Numbered from the stretch's first letter, positions 1 to 11,499 are shown. The stretch: 32,482 nt of DNA from Tannerella sp. (GCA_031267935.1 JAIRYD010000133.1:1-32482), one strand, 5' to 3'. Translations and numbers: made by a program. Notes: generated by a model from the letters alone, not told the origin.

Positions 1-407
1 CCTCGGAGCGGGTGCCTCAGGAACTGCTGGACAACGAAGTGACGTGCGCCGCGGTACGTTATCTGGAACGCAACTCGTACACAAAGTCGCAGCTCGAAAC
101 GTATGAAAAATACCTGGACGCGATCCGCGTCGAACGCACATTCTACGTCGATGCCCTGGCGAAAGGATGGGAGGAAGGTAAAGCGGAAGGTGAAGCCATC
201 GGCATAGAGAAAGGCAAAGCGGAAGGACGGGCAGAAGGTAAAGTAGAAGGCAGGGAGGAAGGTGAAGCCATCGGCATAGAGAAAGGCAAGGCGGAAGTCG
301 TAATCACCTGCCGCCGCAACGGAATTCCGCTGGAGCAAATTCAACTTGTTACCGGTCTGGACCGGGAGCGGATCGAAGAAATCCTTCGCGCGGACAATGA
401 GGTTTAG
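1..407 (+). CDS. C-terminal part of an Rpn-family (PD-(D/E)XK nuclease / putative transposase) protein, truncated by the window start
   Basis: Frame is open upstream of the listed GTG at 12 (SERVPQELLDNEV...). Charged KAEGEAIGIEKGKAEGRAEGK repeat followed by a ...GIPLEQIQLVTGLDRERIEEIL tail typical of Rpn/PDDEXK family C-termini. Confidence 0.7.
   Translation, partial: SERVPQELLDNEVTCAAVRYLERNSYTKSQLETYEKYLDAIRVERTFYVDALAKGWEEGKAEGEAIGIEKGKAEGRAEGKVEGREEGEAIGIEKGKAEVVITCRRNGIPLEQIQLVTGLDRERIEEILRADNEV
185..297 (+). repeat. In-frame 72-bp-period direct repeat (about 41 bp per copy) in the Rpn-like gene
   Basis: ggaaggtgaagccatcggcatagagaaaggcaa(a/g)gcggaag at 185-225 and 257-297; spacing 72 bp = 24 codons. 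Confidence 0.9.
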
Positions 408-483
408 GTATTGAATGGATTTCCCATTCAATCTGTATATCCGTTTGTTTTTTCAGGAACATTCGATCCGCGCCGTCCGCGTG

Positions 484-1740
484 CTATCGGGACGGTTCAT
501 CCAGCGAGTGGACGATCAGTCCCGAACGCAGTTTCGGTTCGAACCAGGTGGTTTTCGGCGGCATGATGTGGCCCGAGTCGGCGATGCGGATGATTTGCCG
601 TATCGAGACGGGGTACAGCGCGAGCGCGGCTTTCATCTCTCCGCTGTCCACACGTCGCTTGAGTTCGCCCAGGCCGCGTATGCCACCCACGAAGTCGATA
701 CGTTTGTCGGAGCGCAAGTCTTTTATTCCCAGTATTTCGTTCAGAATGAGATTGGACGAAACGGTCACATCCAGGCCGCCTATCGGGTCGCCATCATCGT
801 ATGTGCCTTCTTTGGCGGTCAGCGCATACCAGTTGCCGTTCAGGTAGAGCGAAAACTGGTGTAGCCGGGCGGGCCGGAACATCTCGCCGCCTTTCGGTTC
901 TATGGCGAATTTTTTTGCGAGCGCCTGCAGAAAAGCGTCGTCGGACAGTCCGTTCAGATCTTTCACCACACGGTTGTAGTCGATGATGGTCAGCTGGCTT
1001 GCAGGGAAACATACGGCCATGAAATAGTTGTACTCCTCGTCGCCGCGATGGTGCGGGTTGCGTCCTGCATTTTCGGCTCCGACCAGTGCGGCAGCAGCCG
1101 AGCGGTGATGGCCGTCGGCGATGTAGAGCGCAGGTATGGCGGCGAAGCAGGCGGTGATTTGCCGTATGTCCGCGTCGTCGTTCACGATCCAGAACGTGTG
1201 GCGGAAATTTTCGGGCGGAGCGATAAAGTCGTATTCCGGCGTCCGGGCGATGTATTCGGCCACGATGGCGTCAATGCCGTCACAGTCGGGGTAGGCAAAA
1301 AAAACGGGTTCGATGTTGGCATTGTTTATGCGGACATGCTTCATTCGGTCTTCCTCCTTGTCGCGTCGTGTCAGTTCATGTTTTTTGATGCGTCCTTCGA
1401 GGTAGTCGTCTACGCAGGCGCACAGCACGAGGCCGTATTGCGTTTTGCCGTTCATGGTCTGCGCGTAGATGTAATACTGTTCCCGGTCGTCCTGCACGAG
1501 CCATTTGTTTGCACGGAAGGTGTTGAAGTTGGCGACTGCCCGGTCGTAGACTTCCGGGGCATGTTCGTCGGTTCCCGGCGGGAAGTCTATTTCCGGTTTG
1601 ATGATGTGATAGAGCGACTTTTCGTTGTCGCCGGCTTCGGCGCGCGCTTCTTCCGAGTTGAGCACGTCGTACGGTCGCGACGAGACGGCCTCGACCAGTT
1701 CCTTTGGCGGACGTATGCCCCTGAACGGTTTGACGATCAT
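484..1740 (-). CDS. DUF1015 family protein (418 aa)
   Basis: ORF from ATG at 1740 (MIVKPFRGIRPPKELVEAVSSRPYDVLNSEEARAEAG...) to TAG at 484; characteristic DUF1015 N-terminus and YIADGHHRSAAA motif. The longer listed ORF runs back into serA. ATGA overlap with the serA stop. Confidence 0.9.
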   Translation of the reverse strand: MIVKPFRGIRPPKELVEAVSSRPYDVLNSEEARAEAGDNEKSLYHIIKPEIDFPPGTDEHAPEVYDRAVANFNTFRANKWLVQDDREQYYIYAQTMNGKTQYGLVLCACVDDYLEGRIKKHELTRRDKEEDRMKHVRINNANIEPVFFAYPDCDGIDAIVAEYIARTPEYDFIAPPENFRHTFWIVNDDADIRQITACFAAIPALYIADGHHRSAAAALVGAENAGRNPHHRGDEEYNYFMAVCFPASQLTIIDYNRVVKDLNGLSDDAFLQALAKKFAIEPKGGEMFRPARLHQFSLYLNGNWYALTAKEGTYDDGDPIGGLDVTVSSNLILNEILGIKDLRSDKRIDFVGGIRGLGELKRRVDSGEMKAALALYPVSIRQIIRIADSGHIMPPKTTWFEPKLRSGLIVHSLDEPSR

Positions 1741-2660
1741 GATGGATTGATTCTGAATTTTTCGTTTCCGTTCAGCAGGAAGTCGACGATTTGTGTAGCG
1801 GCGGCGATGCCTGCGTTGTTGTTGGCTTCGGCGGTTTGCGCGCCCGTCTTTTTGGGTGTGCCGAAGTAGCGTGCGGCAAATCTTTCGGTCAGTTCGGCAT
1901 GGATGGCGGGGGCGATGTCGGTCATGTATCTGAAGTCGGGACGTTCTTCCATGACCTTGAGCAGTCCGGCTTCGTGAACGACTTCCCGGCGTGCGGTGTT
2001 GACGAGCATGGCGCCTTCGGGCATGGCGGAGAGCAGGTCGTATCCGACGGCATTTTTCGTTTCGGGTGTGGCGGGGATGTGCAGCGACACGAACGGGCAT
2101 GTTTCATACAGTTCCCGTACCGAGGCTGCGGCCCTGATGCCGTCTTTTTCTATTGTTTCGGCGGAGAGGAACGGGTCGAAGGCGCAGACTTCCATTCCGA
2201 AGCCACGGGCGATGCGTGCGACGTGGCGTCCGACGTTTCCGTAGGCATGGATGCCGAGTTTCTTGTCTTTGAGTTCCGTTCCCGACGTGCCGTTGAAGAA
2301 GTTGCGTACGCCGTAGACCATCAGTCCGAGCGCCAGTTCGGCTACGGCATTGGCGTTCTGTCCGGGGGTGTTCATGACGCAGACGTGGTGTGCCGTGGCC
2401 GAAACCAGGTCTACATTGTCGTAGCCGGCGCCGGCGCGGACGACGATTTTCAGTTGCCGCGCGGCATCGAACACTTCGCGGTCGATCACGTCGCTGCGGA
2501 TAATGAGGGCGTCGGCGTCGGCGACGGCGTCCAGCAGTTGCGTTTTATGCGTATATTTTTCCAGAGAGGCCATGGTCATGCCGGCCGATTCGATCACTTC
2601 GCGGATGGCGTTTGCGGCCGGAGCGGCAAAAGGTTTTTCGGTTGCAAGTAATATTTTCAT
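1737..2660 (-). CDS. serA: D-3-phosphoglycerate dehydrogenase, short Bacteroidetes-type form (307 aa)
   Basis: MKILLATEKPFAAPAANAIREV...; VRAGAGYDNVD, NTPGQNANAVAELALGLM, YGNVGRHVARIARGFGMEV, NTARREVVHEAGLL motifs; adjacent to serC. Confidence 0.88.
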   Translation of the reverse strand: MKILLATEKPFAAPAANAIREVIESAGMTMASLEKYTHKTQLLDAVADADALIIRSDVIDREVFDAARQLKIVVRAGAGYDNVDLVSATAHHVCVMNTPGQNANAVAELALGLMVYGVRNFFNGTSGTELKDKKLGIHAYGNVGRHVARIARGFGMEVCAFDPFLSAETIEKDGIRAAASVRELYETCPFVSLHIPATPETKNAVGYDLLSAMPEGAMLVNTARREVVHEAGLLKVMEERPDFRYMTDIAPAIHAELTERFAARYFGTPKKTGAQTAEANNNAGIAAATQIVDFLLNGNEKFRINPS

Positions 2661-2671
2661 AATGCGGAAAT

Positions 2672-3739
2672 TTAATTTTTCTTTTCGAACGACTTCATGG
2701 CTTCGACCAGTACTTCCACGCTGCTTCGGGGCATCGCGTTGTATATCGAGGCGCGGAAACCGCCGACGGAACGGTGTCCCTTGATGCCGACAATGCCTTG
2801 CGCGGAAGCATATTCGCCGAAGGTGTTTTCCAGTTCGCGATATTCGTCGTTCATCACGAAGCAGACGTTCATCAGCGAACGGTCTTCGACGGCTGCCGTG
2901 CCCCTGAACAGTCTGTTGCGGTCGATCTCGTCGTACAGAACCGCGGCTTTCCCGATGTTTTTCTGCTGCATGACGGCGATGCCGCCCTGTTCCCTGTACC
3001 ATTTCAGCGTCTGCAGCGCGGAATAGATGGGGAGGACGGGTGGCGTGTTGAACATGGAGTCGTTGTCGATGTGGATCCGGTAGTCGAGCATGGAGGGAAT
3101 CGGGCGTTCGACTTTTCCGAGGGCGTCTTTGCGGACGATGATAATCGTTACGCCGGCCGGCGCCAGATTCTTTTGCGCGCCGGCGTAGATGATGCCGTAT
3201 TGCGAAACGTCTATCGGCCGTGCGAAAATATCCGACGACATGTCGGCGACCAGCGGGATGTGCACCTGCGGGATGGCGTGGATCTCGGTTCCGAAGATGG
3301 TGTTGTTCGTCGTGATGTGGAAATATTCCGCATCGGGCGAGATGGTGTAATTCTTCGGAATATAGGAATAGTTTTTGTCTTTGGACGAGGCAACCACTTC
3401 CACTTCGCCAAACAGACGGGCTTCCTTGATGGCCTTGGATGCCCACGTGCCGGTATCCAGATAGGCTGCTTTCCTGTTCAGCATGTTGTAGGGTACCATG
3501 CAGAACTGCATGCTGGCGCCGCCGCTCAGGAAGACGACTTCGTGTGTATCGGGCACGTCCAGCAGTTCTTTCACCAGTGCGCGCGCCTCGTCGTTGACGG
3601 CGACGAATTCTTTTCCGCGGTGTGACACTTCGAGCAGGGACAGTCCCGTCCCGGCAAAATTCTCTACGGCAGCGGCGGTGTTCTTTATTGTATATTCGCT
3701 CAGAATAGAAGGACCCGCGTAAAAATTATGTTTTTTCAT
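2672..3739 (-). CDS. serC: Phosphoserine aminotransferase
   Basis: [45 protein letters not shown]..., [19 protein letters not shown] (PLP lysine region). Confidence 0.96.
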   Translation of the reverse strand: MKKHNFYAGPSILSEYTIKNTAAAVENFAGTGLSLLEVSHRGKEFVAVNDEARALVKELLDVPDTHEVVFLSGGASMQFCMVPYNMLNRKAAYLDTGTWASKAIKEARLFGEVEVVASSKDKNYSYIPKNYTISPDAEYFHITTNNTIFGTEIHAIPQVHIPLVADMSSDIFARPIDVSQYGIIYAGAQKNLAPAGVTIIIVRKDALGKVERPIPSMLDYRIHIDNDSMFNTPPVLPIYSALQTLKWYREQGGIAVMQQKNIGKAAVLYDEIDRNRLFRGTAAVEDRSLMNVCFVMNDEYRELENTFGEYASAQGIVGIKGHRSVGGFRASIYNAMPRSSVEVLVEAMKSFEKKN

Positions 3740-3783
3740 TGCGATGCTTTTTTATTATATGAATATTTAGTTGTAACGATGTG

Positions 3784-3791
3784 CAAAGGTA
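3784..3791 (-). promoter_or_regulatory. Bacteroidetes -7-like box (TACCTTTG on minus strand) upstream of serC
   Basis: caaaggta on + strand, reverse complement TACCTTTG matches TAnnTTTG; about 45 nt upstream of the serC start. Confidence 0.6.
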
Positions 3792-4095
3792 ATCTTTTTT
3801 CGCCAATGAACGGCTGTTTTCCCGTTTTTTGGCTAATTCTTTTTTGGGGGGAGCTTCTGCCTCTTTTCCCGCCTTCTTCTTCGCCGCCCACGTAAAGATC
3901 ATCTACATGAACAATGCCGGTTGAATTTTATTGAGTGCACACCTGCAAACTGTTTTCTTGCTGCAAAGGTAGCATCTTATATTTTTTGCAGCGACCTAAA
4001 CACTTCATCCTAAAAAAGAATTACCTCCGAAGCAAGACTCTTTTTCCCCGATGCCGATTTTTCATTCTGTTTTGGTGCGAATATTGTTCGAATTG

Positions 4096-4106
4096 TGTAC
4101 TTTTGT
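4096..4106 (+). promoter_or_regulatory. Bacteroidetes -7-like box (TACTTTTG) upstream of dxs
   Basis: attgtgtacttttgtggca just upstream of ATG 4126; tacttttg matches TAnnTTTG. Confidence 0.6.
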
Positions 4107-4125
4107 GGCAAAAAAAAATCACGTG

Positions 4126-6096
4126 ATGAGTTCAAACGGACAGGAACAACTACTTCAATTTATCGACAGCCCGGACGACCTGCGGAAATTGTCTGTCGGA
4201 CAACTGGATCAGGTCTGCGCCGAGTTGCGCCGGTATATCATCGACATACTGTCCGAAAAACCGGGACATCTGGGTGCAAGCCTCGGCACGGTCGAACTGA
4301 CGGTCGCCCTCCACTACGTCTTCCGCACACCCTACGACCGCATCGTGTGGGACGTCGGACATCAGGCCTACGGACACAAGATTCTCACCGGCCGTCGCGA
4401 TGCCTTCCACACACTCAGGCAGTTCAACGGCATCAGCGGTTTCCCCAATCCGGCAGAAAGTGAATACGATGCCTTCATCGCCGGACACGCCTCCAACTCC
4501 ATCTCCGCCGCGCTGGGAATGTCCATCGCCTCCGAGATAAAACAGGAAACCGACCGGCACGTCATTGCCGTCATCGGCGACGGCGCCATGACCGGCGGGC
4601 TCGCCTACGAGGGGCTGAACAACGCCTCCTGCAGCCCGAACAACATCCTGATTATCCTTAACGACAACGACATGGCCATCGATCAGAGCGTCGGCGGATT
4701 GAGCAAATATCTGGTAAACATCACAACCAGCCAGACCTACAACAGGATTCGTTTCAACCTGTATCAAAAACTGCTGAAACTGAACATTATCTCCGAAAAC
4801 CGCCGGGAAAACATCCTGCGATTCAACAACAGTCTGAAAGCCCTGATCAACCGCCAGCACAATCTGTTCGAAGGATTCAGCATCAGATATTTCGGCCCCG
4901 TCGACGGACACAACGTCGTCGACCTTGTCCGCAAACTGAACGACATCCGCCACATGAAAGGCCCCAAGCTGCTGCACATCAAAACAAAAAAAGGAAAAGG
5001 ATTCCGCCCGGCGGAAATATCGGCCGTCGAATGGCATGCCCCCGGCAAATTCAACAAGGAAACAGGGCAGCGTATCCTTCCCCAAAACCTGAACGAGCCG
5101 CAAAACTATCAGGACGTGTTCGGACATACACTGGTCGAACTGGCCGGGAAAGACAGCCGCATCATGGGCGTCACACCCGCCATGCCCACCGGATGCTCGA
5201 TGATCTTTCTGATGAAAGCCTTCCCCGAACGGGCTTTCGACGTGGGAATTGCCGAAGGACATGCCGTCACATTCGCCGCCGGACTGGCGAAGGAAGGACT
5301 GATCCCGTTCTGCAACGTCTATTCGTCGTTCATGCAGCGCGCTTACGACCAGATTATTCACGACATCGCTATCCAGAAACTGCACGTCGTACTCTGCCTC
5401 GACCGCGCCGGACTGGTCGGCGAAGACGGCGTCACGCACCACGGCGTGTTCGACATGGCCTGTCTGCGCCCGATACCCGGATTGACCATTGCCTCGCCGC
5501 TGAACGAGGTTGACCTGCGCAACCTGATGTATACCGGCTACTGCCATTCGGGACCGTTCGTCATCCGCTATCCGCGCGGCAGGGGCGAACTGAAAGACTG
5601 GCAGAACAAGCTGGAGATAATGCCTCCCGGCAAAGGACGGAAACTGCGGGAAGGCGACCGGCTTGCGCTGCTTTCGATAGGTCCGGTCGGAAACGAAGCC
5701 CGAAAAGCCATCGACGCGGTAGAGCGCGAAGGCTATTCTGTGGCACACTACGACATGATTTATCTCAAACCGATTGATACCGGCATCCTTCACGAAGTGG
5801 GGCAACAGTTCCGGCGCGTCCTGACCGTCGAAAACGGCGTCGTGACCGGCGGACTGGGAAGCGCCGTCGTCGAGTTCATGGCCGAAAACGGATACACCCC
5901 GCAAGTGAAACGCATCGGCATCAAAGACGAATTTGTCGAACACGGAAGCATTCCCGAACTCTACAGGCAATGCGGCCTGGACGCCGCAGGCATCGCCGCA
6001 ACCGTCAGGGAATTTCTGCAGTCTGCCGACGGGACGGAAACGCTTGCCGGCAAGAAGGGACATCACGTATTTTCGTTCATCAATATTCCGACATGA
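4126..6096 (+). CDS. dxs: 1-deoxy-D-xylulose-5-phosphate synthase
   Basis: [71 protein letters not shown] motifs. Start taken as ATG 4126 ([12 protein letters not shown]), not the listed upstream ATG. Confidence 0.96.
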   Translation: MSSNGQEQLLQFIDSPDDLRKLSVGQLDQVCAELRRYIIDILSEKPGHLGASLGTVELTVALHYVFRTPYDRIVWDVGHQAYGHKILTGRRDAFHTLRQFNGISGFPNPAESEYDAFIAGHASNSISAALGMSIASEIKQETDRHVIAVIGDGAMTGGLAYEGLNNASCSPNNILIILNDNDMAIDQSVGGLSKYLVNITTSQTYNRIRFNLYQKLLKLNIISENRRENILRFNNSLKALINRQHNLFEGFSIRYFGPVDGHNVVDLVRKLNDIRHMKGPKLLHIKTKKGKGFRPAEISAVEWHAPGKFNKETGQRILPQNLNEPQNYQDVFGHTLVELAGKDSRIMGVTPAMPTGCSMIFLMKAFPERAFDVGIAEGHAVTFAAGLAKEGLIPFCNVYSSFMQRAYDQIIHDIAIQKLHVVLCLDRAGLVGEDGVTHHGVFDMACLRPIPGLTIASPLNEVDLRNLMYTGYCHSGPFVIRYPRGRGELKDWQNKLEIMPPGKGRKLREGDRLALLSIGPVGNEARKAIDAVEREGYSVAHYDMIYLKPIDTGILHEVGQQFRRVLTVENGVVTGGLGSAVVEFMAENGYTPQVKRIGIKDEFVEHGSIPELYRQCGLDAAGIAATVREFLQSADGTETLAGKKGHHVFSFINIPT

Positions 6097-7436
6097 AAGT
6101 AGTAATTGCCGGCGCGGGAGAAGTCGGGACGCATCTGGCAAAAATGCTGTCCCGCGAGCGGCACGACATCGTCATCATGGACGAAGACGACGAAAAACTG
6201 GCCTTTGTCCATTCGGGATTCGACATCCAGCCGGCAGTCGGGAATCCCACTTCGCTCGGAGATCTCGAAAAAGCCCGCGTGAAGACGGCCGACCTGTTCG
6301 TCAGCGTCACACCCGAAGAAGCCACGAACATCACCGCCTGCATGCTGGCCGCCAACCTCGGCGCACAGAAAACATTCGCACGCATCAACAACTACGAATA
6401 CCTCCTGCCCAAAAACAGGGAACTGTTCGAAAAAATAGGCGTCGGCTCCATGATTTATCCCGAAATGCTGGCCGCCAAGGAAATCGTGGCAGCCGTCCGG
6501 CGTCCGTGGACACGGCAATACTGGGAACTGTTCGGCGGCAGCCTGATCCTGCTCGGCGTCAAAATCCGCGAAAACGCGCCCATCGTCGGCCGGCCGCTGT
6601 TCGAACTGCTGGCCAACAACAGGAAGATGTATCACGTCGTGGCCATCAGGCGCGACAACGACGAGATGATTATCCCGCGCGGACAGGATACGATCCGGGC
6701 GGACGACCTCGTCTTTATCAGCACCATGCGCGAATACGAAGAAGAAGTGCGCATCTCTGCCGGCAAGCACGGTCCCGACATCAGGCACATCGTCATCATG
6801 GGCGGCAGCCGGATCGCCTGCCGCGCCTGCCAGTATCTGCCCGACCATATCCAGATCAAGATCATCGAATCCAACCGCGAAAAAGGGATCCATCTGTCCG
6901 AAACGCTGCCCCGCAACGTGCTCGTCATCTACGGCGATGCACGCGACACCGACCTGCTGCTTCAGGAAGGAATACAGAAGACGCAGGCTTTTATCGCCCT
7001 GACCGACAATTCGAGCAACAACATGCTGGCTTGTATGGCCGCCAAACGCTTCGGCGTATACAAAACCATCGCGCAGGTGGAAAACCTCGACTATATCCCG
7101 CTGGCCACCAGAATGGATATCGGTTCGATCATCAACAAGAAACTGATTGCCGCCAGCCATATCTACCAGTTTCTGCTCGACGCGGACGTGGCCAACATCA
7201 AATGCCTTGCCATTGCCAACGCCAACGTGGCCGAACTTGTCGCGCACGCTGATTCGCACGTCACCCGCAAACAGGTGAAAGACCTGAATCTGCCGAAAGA
7301 CATGACGCTGGGCGGACTGATACGCAACGGCAAGCCGATGATGGTCGAAGGCGACACGCAGATATGCGCCGACGACCGCGTGATGGTCTTCTGCCTCGAA
7401 TCGGCCATGAGCAAACTGAAAAAATACTTCAACTGA
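6093..7436 (+). CDS. trkA: Trk system K+ uptake regulatory protein TrkA (447 aa)
   Basis: [32 protein letters not shown] Rossmann/RCK_N; two RCK_N/RCK_C units; ATGA overlap with the dxs stop. Confidence 0.94.
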   Translation: MKVVIAGAGEVGTHLAKMLSRERHDIVIMDEDDEKLAFVHSGFDIQPAVGNPTSLGDLEKARVKTADLFVSVTPEEATNITACMLAANLGAQKTFARINNYEYLLPKNRELFEKIGVGSMIYPEMLAAKEIVAAVRRPWTRQYWELFGGSLILLGVKIRENAPIVGRPLFELLANNRKMYHVVAIRRDNDEMIIPRGQDTIRADDLVFISTMREYEEEVRISAGKHGPDIRHIVIMGGSRIACRACQYLPDHIQIKIIESNREKGIHLSETLPRNVLVIYGDARDTDLLLQEGIQKTQAFIALTDNSSNNMLACMAAKRFGVYKTIAQVENLDYIPLATRMDIGSIINKKLIAASHIYQFLLDADVANIKCLAIANANVAELVAHADSHVTRKQVKDLNLPKDMTLGGLIRNGKPMMVEGDTQICADDRVMVFCLESAMSKLKKYFN

Positions 7437-7447
7437 ACGGACGCACC

Positions 7448-8902
7448 ATGTCGCAACTGAATATTCGGTTCGTCCTCAAGATGCTTGGACTGATGCACAT
7501 GCTCGAAAGCCTTTTCGTCCTCGCCGCCACCGGGGTTGCTTTCTACTACCGTGAACAGGATCGCTATCCGCTCCTCGTCTCGTCGGCCGTCATGCTGGGC
7601 GTCGGACTGATCTTCCGGCTGTCGGGCCGGAACGCCGGCCGGATGTACACGGGCCGGCGCGAAGGCAGCCTGGCCGTGGCGCTCACATGGATTCTGCTTG
7701 CATTCTTCGGGATGATGCCCTATCTGCTCGGCGGATATGCGGACGGCGTGACGGACGCCTTCTACGAGGCGATGGCCGGTTTCACGACGACCGGCTCCAC
7801 CATTTTTCGCGACGTCGAAGTGCTGCCCCACGGCATCCTGATCTGGCGCAGCCTGACGCAGTGGCAGGGCGGCGTGGGCATCATCGTCTTTACCGTCGCC
7901 CTGCTGCCCCTCGTCGGCGGCGGAGCCAACCAGCTTTTCGACGCCGAAGCATCCGCCATCATGCACGAACATTTCCTGCCGCGCATCACCCAGATTGCAA
8001 AACGCTTTTTCGGCATTTACCTGCTGATCACCTGCGTCCTGACGCTGCTGCTCTGGGCCGGGCCGATGAATCTGTTCGATGCCGTCAACCATGCGATGAC
8101 CACCGTCTCGTCCGGCGGATTTTCCACGAAAAACGACAATATCGCCAGCTGGAATTCGCCTTACATCTACTACGTGATATGCGTGTTCATGTGCATCGCC
8201 GCACTGAATTTCACGCTGATCTATTTCCTGTTCAAGGGCCAGTGCCGGAAACTGGCAAAAAACGAGGAAACACGCTACCTGGCGATATTCATCATCATCC
8301 CCACCCTGCTCATGACGGCAATACTGTTTGCAGGCAACCGTGACGCGGGCCCGGAACTGCCGTTCCGCCTGGCGCTGTTTCAAATCACGTCCTTCATCAC
8401 CACCACCGGATACGTGGTGTCCGACTACGCCGCCTGGGGAACGTTTTTCAGTCTGATCGTGCTGATTCTGATGAGCGTCTGCGGCTGTGCAGGATCCACT
8501 TCCGGCGGTCTGAAGATGGGGCGGTTCATCATCCTGCTCAAAAATACGCAAAACGAATTTAAGAGACTGACACACCCGAATGCGATTCTGCCCGTCCGCA
8601 TGAACGGACAGGTCATCCCTTCGCTTGTCGTGCAGCGCGTGCAGACGTTTGCCTTCATCTACCTCGTACTGATCATCATCGGATGCGCCGTACTGCTGGT
8701 CGACGGTCTGCCGTTCGAAGAATCCGTCGGCCTGACCGTTTCCGCCATCGGCAACGTCGGTCCCGCACTGGGCGAGTACGACGGCGTATTCTCCGACCTG
8801 CCGGCCGTCGCCAAATGGACGCTCGCCTTCCTGATGCTGGTCGGCAGACTTGAAATATTCACGATACTGGCGCTGTTTCTGCCGGGATTCTGGAGAAGAT
8901 AA
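7448..8902 (+). CDS. trkH: Trk-type K+ transporter subunit TrkH (484 aa)
   Basis: MSQLNIRFVLKMLGLMHMLESLF...; MAGFTTTGSTIFRDVE, WRSLTQWQGGVGIIVF, CGCAGSTSGGLKMGR pore/selectivity motifs; directly downstream of trkA. Confidence 0.94.
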   Translation: MSQLNIRFVLKMLGLMHMLESLFVLAATGVAFYYREQDRYPLLVSSAVMLGVGLIFRLSGRNAGRMYTGRREGSLAVALTWILLAFFGMMPYLLGGYADGVTDAFYEAMAGFTTTGSTIFRDVEVLPHGILIWRSLTQWQGGVGIIVFTVALLPLVGGGANQLFDAEASAIMHEHFLPRITQIAKRFFGIYLLITCVLTLLLWAGPMNLFDAVNHAMTTVSSGGFSTKNDNIASWNSPYIYYVICVFMCIAALNFTLIYFLFKGQCRKLAKNEETRYLAIFIIIPTLLMTAILFAGNRDAGPELPFRLALFQITSFITTTGYVVSDYAAWGTFFSLIVLILMSVCGCAGSTSGGLKMGRFIILLKNTQNEFKRLTHPNAILPVRMNGQVIPSLVVQRVQTFAFIYLVLIIIGCAVLLVDGLPFEESVGLTVSAIGNVGPALGEYDGVFSDLPAVAKWTLAFLMLVGRLEIFTILALFLPGFWRR

Positions 8903-8958
8903 AAAACGGGTTCGTTCTTTTCCGGGGTACTATCGGGAACCTCCAAACAAAGAATTAT

Positions 8959-9052
8959 ACTTCACGCGGTCTGAAATTGCGAGTTCAACTATGAACGATG
9001 AACGATAAACGATGAACGATGACCGGATTCATCGCTCATAGTCCACAAAACC
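8959..9052 (+). repeat. Dispersed palindromic repeat copy 1, containing 4x AACGATG-type heptamer
   Basis: acttcacgcgg...ctatgaacgatgaacgataaacgatgaacgatgaccggattcatcgctcatagtccacaaaacc; arms ctatgaacgatgaa / ttcatcgctcatag pair 13/14; diverged inverted copy at 32089-32163. Confidence 0.8.
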
Positions 9053-9124
9053 ATGCCGCGCACAGTATATTTCCCCTCCCCCATGGAAAAAAACTTTTTC
9101 TCCACGGCAAAAGACGCGCGAAGA

Positions 9125-9190
9125 CGCGGCGAACGCAGTGAAGCAATCCATGCTGTTCGCGGACCGGACTGCTTCCTTCGTCGCAACGAT
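9125..9190. repeat. Diverged copy of the palindromic 'gcgaacgcagtgaagcaatcc...gga-tgcttc...cgcaa-ga' intergenic repeat
   Basis: gcgaacgcagtgaagcaatccatgctgttcgcggaccggactgcttccttcgtcgcaacga resembles the elements at 9397-9464 and 9511-9578. Confidence 0.65.
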
Positions 9191-9242
9191 GCGGCAGGAC
9201 GGTGTAATTACGAACGGGAAACCCGACGCCCCGTGCCGATAC

Positions 9243-9320
9243 GTCGACAACATTTCATTTTATGTCGACAACATTTTACTTTATGTCGACAACATTTCAT
9301 TTTGCGTCGACAACATTTTA
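9243..9320 (+). repeat. 21-bp tandem repeat, about 3.7 copies
   Basis: gtcgacaacattt(c/t)a(t/c)ttt(at/gc) units starting at 9243, 9264, 9285, 9306. Confidence 0.95.
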
Positions 9321-9345
9321 GAATCCGTGCATCGTTCATAGTGTC

Positions 9346-9573
9346 ATGACGAAGATACGCTTATCCCCGTCCGCAATCACGGCCATGTCACGCCCCGTCA
9401 TTGCGAACGCGGTGAAGCAATCCGGGCGGCATGATTTATGGATTGCTTCGTGCCTCGCAATGACGAAGATACGCTTATCCCCGTCCGCAATCACGGCCAT
9501 GTTCCACCCCGTCATTGCGAACGCAGTGAAGCAATCCAGCCTGCCCGCGGTCCGGATTGCTTCGCGCCTCGAC
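9346..9573 (+). repeat. 114-bp tandem duplication containing palindromic 'RHCERSEAI-type' intergenic repeats
   Basis: atgacgaagatacgcttatccccgtccgcaatcacggccatgt... at 9346 and again at 9460. Confidence 0.9.
9397..9464. repeat. 68-bp palindromic repeat A
   Basis: gtcattgcgaacgcggtgaagcaatcc ... ggattgcttcgtgcctcgcaatgac imperfect terminal inverted arms. Confidence 0.9.
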
Positions 9574-9578
9574 ATGAC
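9511..9578. repeat. 68-bp palindromic repeat B
   Basis: gtcattgcgaacgcagtgaagcaatcc ... ggattgcttcgcgcctcgacatgac; same length and architecture as repeat A. Confidence 0.9.
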
Positions 9579-9843
9579 GATGTTGGCCGGAAGTTTTATG
9601 CCGTGCACGCAGCCCTGTTCGTGATTTCCACTGTCTGTTTTTCTGAATATACAGACTTGCCAAGACGCAACGGAGTGGAGCGGATGCTTTTTACCGGGAT
9701 ACGCACCCTGTTACGGTAAAGTATTCAACAGCACCCCCAAAAAAGAATCAGCCTCTTTTTCCGCATCGGGCGTAATGATGAAAAACGGCAATCTGAAATG
9801 CACCCTTGCGGCAGATGTTGGGGGATTGTACGGATAATTTTTG

Positions 9844-9851
9844 TACCTTTG
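9844..9851 (+). promoter_or_regulatory. Bacteroidetes -7-like box (TACCTTTG) upstream of the ABC-F gene
   Basis: ttgtacctttgcgg 28 nt upstream of ATG 9880. Confidence 0.65.
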
Positions 9852-9867
9852 CGGCTTCAAGAGATAA

Positions 9868-11499
<1,632 letters not shown>

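Noticed and set aside
4150-6141. Long antisense ORF (663 aa, minus) opposite dxs
   Set aside because: Shadow ORF of a clear dxs gene; low-complexity [15 protein letters not shown]-type translation with no recognisable domain.
7163-8575. 470-aa minus-strand ORF opposite trkA/trkH
   Set aside because: Antisense to conserved trk genes; composition typical of a shadow ORF.
9243-9320. Possible CRISPR array
   Set aside because: Period is 21 bp with no unique spacers and no cas genes nearby; it is a simple tandem repeat.
9336-9719. Several overlapping ORFs (RHCERSEAI, CFVPRND, MDCFTAFAMTG translations)
   Set aside because: These are translations of palindromic intergenic repeats, not genes.
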